64,000 nt of DNA, from positions 28,191,815 to 28,255,814 of the forward strand of contig NC_089238.1 of NCBI RefSeq assembly GCF_963924675.1, given 5' to 3'. A program made the position numbers and the translations under genes. Source of the DNA: Phocoena phocoena (lineage: Eukaryota; Chordata; Mammalia; Artiodactyla; Phocoenidae). The notes beneath the pieces were generated by a model. That model made no database searches, was not told where the DNA came from, and saw only the letters and a list, made by a program, of their open reading frames with translations. Positions 57,057 through 64,000 of this stretch are shown piece by piece (the stretch's first letter is position 1; each line of letters begins with the position of its first letter).

Positions 57057-57927
57057 TGTGTAAGTTCCTTGTTGACTCAGACCTAAGTCACATTCTCAGA
57101 TACCAGCTTTCCTTCACACGTGGTAGTGCTCAAGAAGTACTTATCTGAGTAAATGTATGAATTATAGTCTCCATCTGCTTACCCTTCTCAGTGCTTTTGG
57201 AACTCAGGATGCAAGAAAGGATATGGTCCACTGTAGCCCCTCAAACTCACCCTGCCCTCCCCCCCCACACTCCCCAGTCTGAGTCCAGTAGGTTCGAGGG
57301 ACAACAGATGCCAAGAGAGGCAGTCATCAAGCAGAGGAGAAGTGTCCCATGAGACAAGGAGGGGTCCCAATGGGGTTGCCTGCAGCCCAAAGCATTGTGG
57401 GAATAAAATAAGTGTCTCCCCAGTGAAGGGCTTTGGACAAACCCAGCAAGTTGCCCTTGACCTCAGAGTGGAACAGGAAAGCAGCCAAGTATTTTTCATG
57501 ATCCCAAATGGGATGCAGAAATAGCTGACAAAGATTAAAGCTAGAAAGGCTGGGCTTTCAGAAGTGAAGGACAACACAGCAGCCTGGATCAATGACCCAG
57601 GCCAGATGGGACCATTTCAGCAAATGTCAGCAGGGCGATTTGCAGGTCCAGGACTCAATACCTCTCCTCTACAAAACTGTAACATGAGTAAGGACCCCAG
57701 AAACTAGATACAATCCAGGAGGAGCATGCAGGGTCAAGTGGAATAGACCCTGAATTGACTGAGATTGTGTCCCACCCTCCACCATCCCTCTCAGAATGGA
57801 AGTTCAACAGGCAAGTTATGGAAAAATAACTTATTTCCCATGCATCAGAGTTTGTGGACCAATACTCATGCCTGGCTACACACAGAGACTGATGGTGTGG
57901 ACTGCGAACGCTTCAGTTAGAAAGCCC
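57057..57927. other. unique sequence, nothing recognised
   Basis: About 870 bp. The 134-codon antisense frame (57188-57592) is the longest non-repeat frame in the window. It overlaps a 60-codon sense frame, shows no domain and has no clear splice or promoter context, so I do not call a gene. Confidence 0.4.
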
Positions 57928-57982
57928 TTCTTTCTTCCTTTTTTCCTCTCCTTCTCTCTTTCTTTCTTCCTTTTTTTTTTTT
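57928..57982. repeat. polypyrimidine tract
   Basis: An almost pure C/T run of about 55 bases ending in T12. It could form triplex DNA and is likely length-variable. Confidence 0.9.
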
Positions 57983-58254
57983 CTAAATGGACACTTCTGG
58001 ATCTTTCATCACTTTATACCTAGGCTAAAAGAGTGACCTGAGGTATCTAGGATCTTCTCAAAGACTGAAGAGACAATAATGCCTATAACTGGAAAAGAAA
58101 AAAAAAAAGTGTGGATGTATTCTTTACCCCAGCAGAGAAGCATATAGATGTTTTGCTCTATCCAGAAGAGGATGGAGTGTTTGGGGGAGATTTTTTTATT
58201 TTTCGTTGCATACAAAATTCATTTTGAAAATGAAGTTTAAATTTGTGTATTAGA

Positions 58255-58369
58255 GTAATTGACTACTTGGATGTACCTTCACATCGACTCAATTAGAAAA
58301 GAACCTTTATAGGGTAATTGACTATTTGGATGTACCTTCAAATCGATTCAATTAGAAAAGAATCTTTAC
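58255..58369. repeat. 59-bp tandem duplication
   Basis: Two units, each starting gtaattgacta and containing ttggatgtaccttca and caattagaaaagaa, lie 59 bp apart (from 58255 and from 58314). They differ at four aligned positions over about 55 bp. Three of these are C in the first unit and T in the second. Confidence 0.95.
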
Positions 58370-58384
58370 AAAATATAATGGTCT

Positions 58385-59490
58385 TCTAAAACACCCAGTT
58401 TTGGCAAAGGTGTGGAGAAACCCAAATTCAGACATGCTGATGGGGGTAGAAATTGGGCAACTACTTTGGAAAACTGTTTGGCAATATCTACCAGCCTGTG
58501 ACTCAGCAACAAAAGAAATGAGTAAAACAGTCACCAAAAGATATTGTGATCGTTTTAAAAGCATGGCCACAGTATTTACTACCTCCTCCCATCCAAAGGT
58601 GGAATCTATTTCCCCACCTCTCGAATTTGGGTTGACCATGTGGCAGGTGCGACAGTGTATGCCTGTCAGAGTTCCAGAGTCTAGACCTCAAGATGTCTTG
58701 TAGCTTTTACTTTCACCCTCTTGGAACAATGCTCTGAGATTGCCACATAAGCCAGTCTAGCCTTCGGGAGGATGCGAGCCCATGTGGAGGAGATGCAAGA
58801 TGCCTCAGCTGACAGCTAATTGCCAAATGTGAAGGCTGTCTCAAACCTTCCATTCCAGCTGAATACGGTTGCACGATGGGTCCAGAAACGACCTGCAGAG
58901 GGACCGCCAAGCCAACCCACAGATTCATGAGAAATAATACTTCATTGTTGGTTTGTTGTGGTGGTTTTGAGGACAGCAATACGAAATAGATTCAAAAGTA
59001 CAAAAATAGGTGCAACTATTCAATGCTTTTAGAAGTCAGAATAGTGGCTTCCTTTGGGGGATGGTAATTAGAAGGGAACACAAATGGGGGCTTGGGGGCT
59101 TGAATGTTCAAGTTTCTCGGTCTAGGTATTAGAGGCAAGGCTATGTTCAGCTTGTGAAAATTCAACAATCTGTGTAGTCAAAGATTATAAACTTCCAGTT
59201 ATAAGATGAACAAGCTCTGGGAGGTAACAGCATGATGACTACAGTTAACTATACTGTACTGAATACAAAAGTTGCTAGAAGTGTAAATGTTAAATTTTAT
59301 CACCACAAAAAAATGTGTAATTATGTGAGGTGATAGGCATGTCACCTAACCTTAGAGACATAATCATTTTGCAGTATAAATGTGCATCAAATCCTCACAT
59401 TGTACACCTTAATCTCACACAATGTTATATGTCAAATACATTTCAATAAAGCTGGAAAAAAAAATAAATGAAATAAATCAATGAGTTCAA
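58385..59490 (+). mobile_element. old L1 3' end, split by an MLT1-like LTR
   Basis: Left piece 'ggcaaaggtgtggagaaacc' and 'ctactttggaaaactgtttg' (58385-58530, ORF2 end). Right piece 'gaatagtggcttcctttggg', 'catgatgactacagttaact', 'gtgaggtgataggcatgtca', 'cattgtacaccttaatctca' and 'atttcaataaagctgg' with an A-rich tail (about 59010-59490). Together they are an old L1 3' region in sense orientation, although parts could be separate insertions. Confidence 0.72.
58535..58985 (+). mobile_element. MLT1-like MaLR solo LTR
   Basis: 'catggccacagtatttacta', 'ggtggaatctatttccccac', 'tcaagatgtcttgtagcttt', 'cttggaacaatgctctgaga', 'gcgagcccatgtggaggaga' and 'gttgtggtggttttgaggac' with 'agcaata' follow MLT1 order. 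The 95- and 100-codon frames over it are chance products of LTR sequence. Confidence 0.75.
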
Positions 59491-59849
59491 CAAGCTATAG
59501 CCTTGTCTCCTGTGCACTTCCCCATCTGTATGTCACACTTTAATAAAAAGTTCAAAATATATACCCTATAGATTATCTACTGGGTTGGAGCTGTTGAAAG
59601 TGGGACATACCTTTCATGGCAATGCACGGTTATATATGGATTCAGAGTCTCTGAAGAGGAATTCCCAGAATGTAGCTTTAAATTATTTTACTGGGTTCTG
59701 CTAGCTCTCAGTTCTAGTTACTGTGGCCTTAAAGTTTAGCTACTATTTTTCCTGGGATTTAGCTAAGTGATATGACACCAAACCAAAAATAAAAATAGAG
59801 TCTTCCCATCCTTGAATGTCCTCTACAATATCTTTGCCAAATAATTAAA

Positions 59850-59990
59850 GTACCACTCATTCAATAGCCATTTATTAGGTATTTACTCTATCTTGAGTTC
59901 TGTGCCAGTCCCTGGGGGATACAGTGGTGAGGAAGATGGGCACTCTGGCTGCTCTCAGGGAACTTACATTCTAGCGGGTCTACTTCATTT
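59850..59990 (-). repeat. L2 3' end
   Basis: 'ctcattcaatagccatttat', 'gttctgtgccagtccctggg', 'ggatacagtggtgaggaaga' and 'ggaacttacattctagcg' match antisense L2. Confidence 0.78.
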
Positions 59991-60068
59991 TGACTAGTAA
60001 CAAGGAACTCACTATTTCACAAGGGAGCCTCTTCTACCCCTGGTAACTTTGATTGTTAGAAATGGCTT

Positions 60069-60628
60069 CCAAACCTAAGTGTCCATGGACAGATGAATGG
60101 ATAAAGTAGATGTGGTATATATATATATACAATGGAATATTACTCAGCCCTAAAAAAGAGTGAAATAATGTCATTTGCAGCAACATGAGTGCAACTAGAG
60201 ATTCTCATACTAAGTGAAGTAAGCCAGTCACAGAAAGACAAATATTTATATGTAGAATCCAAAAAAAATGGTACAAATATACTTATTTACAAAACAGAAA
60301 TAGACTCACAGACATAGAAAACAAACGTATGGTTACCAAAGGGGAAAGGGGGGGGTGGATAAATTAGGAGTTTGGGATTAAAATATACCCACTACTATAT
60401 ATAAAATAGATAACCAACAAGGACCTACTGTATAGCACAGGGAACTATATTTAATATCTTGTAATAACCTATAATGGAAGAGAATGTAAAAAAACAATAT
60501 ATATATTTTTATACACATACACATGTATAACTGAATCACTTTGCTGTGTACCTGAAACTAACACAACAACTAACACAACATTGTAAATCAAGTATATTTC
60601 AATAAAAATTAAAAACATTTTTAAAAAA
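60069..60628 (+). mobile_element. 5'-truncated L1 with TSD
   Basis: 'gtgtccatggacagatgaat', 'caatggaatattactcagcc', 'agcacagggaactatattta', 'gtgtacctgaaactaacaca' and 'aagtatatttcaataaaaat' with an A tail are an artiodactyl-type L1 3' end. The TSD agaaatggctt is exact (60058-60068 and 60629-60639). 'aactaacacaac' is duplicated within the 3' UTR. Confidence 0.93.
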
Positions 60629-60639
60629 AGAAATGGCTT

Positions 60640-60895
60640 TCCTATGTTAAGCCAAAACCCCTGTCCCAGTGGAGTCCATTCAGTTTGGTCTATTAAGTAG
60701 CAGAACAAACTTCCAGGCTTCCTGAGCCTCCCTTTCTCTGGATTCAACAGTCTTGGTTCCTTTCCCCTTATCTTGTCTGATACCATTTCAAGTACCCCAC
60801 CTTTCAGCCACCCTCCTGGGACAAGCTCCAGATAGGCAAGATTTTGATTAAAGTGTTAGACTCAGAACCAGATACAATATTCTAGGTAAGACTCG
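60640..60895. other. unique sequence, nothing recognised
   Basis: About 255 bp between an L1 end and a small hAT element. Nothing recognised. Confidence 0.4.
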
Positions 60896-60903
60896 ATCTA
60901 GAG

Positions 60904-61088
60904 CAGGGTTTCTCAACCTTGGCATGATTGACATTTGGGGCAGGATAATTCATTGTGGTGAGGGCTGTCCTGTGCATGGTACAATGTGTTGCAGCATCCC
61001 TGCTTTCCAGCTGTGACAATCAGAGGTGTCTCCAGACATTGCCAGATGTCCCATGGCAGACCAAATGTCCCCACGTTAAAAACCAGTG
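60904..61088 (+). mobile_element. small hAT-Charlie nonautonomous element
   Basis: Left end 'cagggtttctcaaccttggc', interior 'gacatttggggcaggataat', 'gagggctgtcctgtgcatgg', 'gcagcatccctgctttccag' and 'gtctccagacattgccagat', and right end 'acgttaaaaaccagtg'. The flanking 8-mers atctagag and acctagaa match at 6 of 8. This is a recognised mammalian MER-type family; the exact name was not assigned. Confidence 0.82.
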
Positions 61089-61096
61089 ACCTAGAA

Positions 61097-62399
61097 ACAG
61101 CACGATTGCCAGGTTTTCTGTCTGGACGTTCTACGTCTACCCTTAAGCCTCCAAAGTGCCAATTTTACAAGGACTTCTCAGGCAATAACTACAAGTCTTC
61201 TCTTGCTTGCTCTAAACTACATCGCCCAAAATAAATACGTACACACATAAAATAAAGTAGAATAAAAAGGCAATTGCCCAGAGAAAAACAAAGTTTGTGC
61301 TGTAGCCTCACAAAGAAGAAACTCTCTCTCTTTGCTCCAATAAAATCAAGCTAATAGTTTTATTATACATCCATGTCTCTTTCAGAAGGGAACTGTAGAG
61401 TAGAATTAAACAGACAGAACTTGAGTCTCTGTGACCAGTTGAAAGAGAACCAAGGTCCGGAAACAAAGTACATATTAATTTAATTTCCCACCAACCCATT
61501 ATGGTGGGGCAGGAGGGGAAAAGTTTATGGGAAGGAGAGAGCTACAGTAGACTGTCAGGTTCTTAGAATCCTCGAGTTGTCCAAGTCAAAATCAGGAAAT
61601 CTGGTCTTTGTCCTATGCTCAGTAAACAGATCTTATTCTTAACTGAATGAATAACAGCCTAGTGTGTACAAAGCAGACACTTACAAATTAGGTGGGTGGT
61701 GTGCTTTTACCCTAGAACTGAAGGAGAATCTCAATCAGGCTGAATTTAGTTTAGCTCGTAAGCTTTTGAAATGGGCAATAGACTGGATCTTGGTTACTCT
61801 GTAAACCAGAAATTCAAGTTTGTGACTTCTCTGTCAGAACATACTAGAATTGTCTTTATAGAATGAGATCAGCTTGCAGCCAAATTACACTTCCGGAATA
61901 GGGCAGTGCAAGCCTTTAGCACAAGAAGGTAAACAAAGCGATCTACTCTTTTTTTTTTTTCTTTTTCTTATCTATAACAAATGTACTTTGAGTTATCTTA
62001 CTTAAGTGGGGGGGAAGGGTGAGCGGAGATGGGAGACACATTATTTTGTTTTTGGTGTGCATAACTGGAGGAATTCCTTCAAGCTTGGGGTGGGAAGCAG
62101 GCAGCGAAAGGCCAATGGTTAATTCTTTTGTTTGGTTTTTATTGTGCATGACTAAATGTATTAGACATGTTGGATCACAGAGAATATGCATCTGTGAATC
62201 ATTGCCCTGTTGAATTTGTATGTGTTTTGCCTACTAATATCAGCTGCCCTCTCCAGCTACAAAAGGCCTCCCTACTAACATATCTGAATTACCTTAATAA
62301 AATTAGAGACAGAATGTGCTATGTGAGACCTGCAAGAAACAAGAGATCCTTCCCAATGCCTTTATAGAGATACTGATTTTCTGTGATTTGTGTTTTCTT
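61097..62399. other. unique sequence, nothing recognised
   Basis: About 1.3 kb without a recognised repeat apart from a T run near 61950. Short frames only. Confidence 0.4.
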
Positions 62400-63014
62400 T
62401 AAAAACAAAATAGGAAAAGATGAAGAATGGGAAAGTAGGAAGCATTGCACAGAAAAGAGAGTGATGAATATGATAGGCTTTAGAAACAATTCTTTATAGC
62501 GTCCAACTAACTACAAATAATGCACATTTTTTTTTAATTTAATCTTTTCAACAAAAAAACCTCATTAAACGTCTGCTATGTGAATGGAGTTTGGCTTGGC
62601 TAGGTCATTTTCCAATATGGTCGCTGGAAAGCTACTGATTCAAAGGACAGACCATTCTGTAAATAGATGGGTGGGTTTTTATTCTTTCGCCGATGGAGTA
62701 GTAATAAAGTATTGCACTGGGCTTCTACTAGACACCAGGGGGAGAAATCTGAACATCGCAAAGTTTTCATCAGCTTTATTGTCATTCCTTGGGAGAAGAA
62801 AAATGAGATTTACTTAATCACAAAAGTATGATAAATTTCTTTCTTCAAATCTCAAAATGTTTTTCAGTGAAGATTTTCAATTGAGAGAGATTATTATTTA
62901 GGGGGGACATCCTTGAAAACATCTTTGCTCCCTGTTTGAAAATCACTCACCAAGAGGATTACTTCTAGCTTTATTGCTATGTCACAAAGCCAGGTACTTT
63001 GTGTTTAAAACAAA
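62400..63014. other. repeat-free stretch, candidate conserved noncoding DNA
   Basis: No recognised repeat. It contains 'ttccaatatggtcgctgg' (resembling a YY1-type AATATGG core), several ATTA/TAAT words and the weaker CTCF-like motif at 62732-62745. A 77-codon sense frame (62584-62817) overlaps a 61-codon antisense frame. Neither has a domain. Confidence 0.35.
62732..62745 (+). promoter_or_regulatory. weak CTCF-like motif
   Basis: acaccagggggaga agrees with CCACCAGGGGGCRS at 11 of 14 positions, missing the C after the G run. It lies outside any recognised repeat. It points away from the stronger site at 51576-51589 (divergent pair). Confidence 0.35.
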
Positions 63015-63170
63015 GGTAGTGTGGTCTCCTGGAAAGAACACTGGACCAGGAATAAGAGGTCTGACTGGCCCTCCTTCTACTATATGACCTTGAATAAGTC
63101 ACTTTCTTTCTCTACGCCTCGGTTTTCCCATTTGCAAAAGGAGGGCTTTGAGCCAGATTATCTTTAAGGC
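63015..63170 (+). repeat. MIR SINE
   Basis: 'ggtagtgtggtctcctggaa', 'agaacactggaccaggaata', 'atgaccttgaataagtcact' and 'ggttttcccatttgcaaaag' match sense MIR. Confidence 0.82.
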
Positions 63171-64000
63171 CCCAATGGCTCAAAGCAATCTTAAGATTAA
63201 ATGTGTTCCTGCCTGCCAACCAGATATCACTCTGAGCAAACATATTTGCTCTGCTGAATGGCTGTGTTTCCCCCATACACATAATTGAAGATATTTTCTA
63301 CCTGAAGTTACAATTTCACCACTTACCTACCCAATATCATTTAAGGTCTCCTCCTTCTGCTTTGAAGTTCAAAGAAAGAGAAGACTCCGTATAATGAGAA
63401 TGGCCCCTTTGAAATGTACCCTTCGCAGCTGCAAGCTTGGCGGATCCTGCAGTGTACAAAGACGAGGAGGCTATTGTGATGCAGATGTGCTCCAAACCGC
63501 GTCGGCAGCAAGAACATTTCCATGGGTCTTTACTGTATTTCTTCTATTATTCATAGAACACAATGTAAATGAAGCCATAAATTTTACCCCCCCCCACTAG
63601 ATGTAGAAAGAAGATAATGGAAATTGTGAATTATGAATGAATCACTGTTATTGTAATTCCTTAAGGATTCTGATGGAGATGATTAAATTCATGCAAAGAC
63701 ACAGATTCTAAACTTTTATGCCTGAGTCCTTAGTCATGCTGCTTGGAATTTCACAAGGAATGGAATAGAGATGATCTTGGTTTTGCATTTACTTGTGAAA
63801 TCCTCTCACAGATAATCTACCTAGGCCTGGCCCCATTACCTTATTAAAGATAAATTCATTCCTGGGGGAGGGGAAAGTGTGGCAAAATAAGTGTGTCTTC
63901 CAACTATTCAGACACATTACTTGTGATCTTAAACACAAAGCAGTTGAAACCTTCAACACTGAGTTCTTGGAATTTATTTTCTCCTTTAGAAAACCAGAGG
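63171..64000. other. unique sequence to window end
   Basis: No recognised repeat. A 68-codon ATG frame at 63394-63600 has six cysteines in its first 40 residues and several CpGs (see findings). No domain is recognised and the flanks give no clear gene signal. A run of C residues (about 63588-63596) and AT-rich text follow. Confidence 0.35.

Noticed and set aside
57188..57592. 134-codon antisense frame, the longest outside obvious repeats
   Set aside because: No domain, no clear promoter or splice context, and an overlapping frame on the other strand. This length can occur by chance in 64 kb.
58255..58369. Repeated units considered as a CRISPR-like array
   Set aside because: Only two adjacent units without spacers in vertebrate DNA. 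It is a tandem duplication.

Overview
This window looks like mammalian nuclear DNA from a cetacean. The main evidence is a set of tRNA-Glu-derived CHR-family SINEs with the 'cttccctggtggcgcagtgg' head. Most are the short, internally deleted form typical of whales and dolphins, and several have clean target-site duplications (TSDs). They sit beside artiodactyl-type L1 copies and older placental-wide repeats (MIR, L2, MER1, MER5, MER20, Tigger, MaLR LTRs). I saw no BovB or Bov-tA/ART2A repeats, which argues against a ruminant. The family names come from recognising sequence; no repeat library was run.

I find no protein-coding gene, rRNA, tRNA or snRNA gene that I can support. The longest continuous reading frames are L1 remains (172 and 166 codons). 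The recurring 60-170 codon proline/arginine-rich frames are translations of CHR SINEs. The window is best read as intergenic or deep-intronic sequence. An exon that lacks a long open frame could be missed by eye.

Layout: 0-5 kb has an L1 tail, a tiny truncated SINE, a Tigger element, a MaLR-type solo LTR and two short CHR SINEs. 5.0-10.8 kb is a nearly full-length, dead L1 with remains of both ORFs. 12-16.5 kb has an old L1 fragment and a layered L2/MER5/CHR stack. 16.5-25.5 kb is mostly non-repetitive with one SINE. 25.5-29.5 kb holds L2 relics, including decayed reverse-transcriptase sequence. 30.5-31.5 kb is an antisense L1 3' end next to an intact-ended MER20. 32.7-37.3 kb is rich in hAT elements (MER1, MER5), with a MER2-like Tigger inside one MER1 copy and a MaLR LTR. 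37.3-41 kb is mostly unique. 41-47.6 kb is dense in SINE, L1, Tigger and L2 sequence. 49-64 kb mixes MIRs, LTRs, an antisense ancient LINE-like block, two L1 3' ends and long unique stretches.

There are no genes working together here. What deserves follow-up is regulatory and structural: a strong CTCF-like motif at 51.58 kb and a weaker one at 62.74 kb, the MER20, several repeat-free stretches that could be conserved noncoding elements, a 59-bp tandem duplication, two inverted repeats, and the nested insertions, which order the insertion events. I did not find a convincing undescribed biological system.
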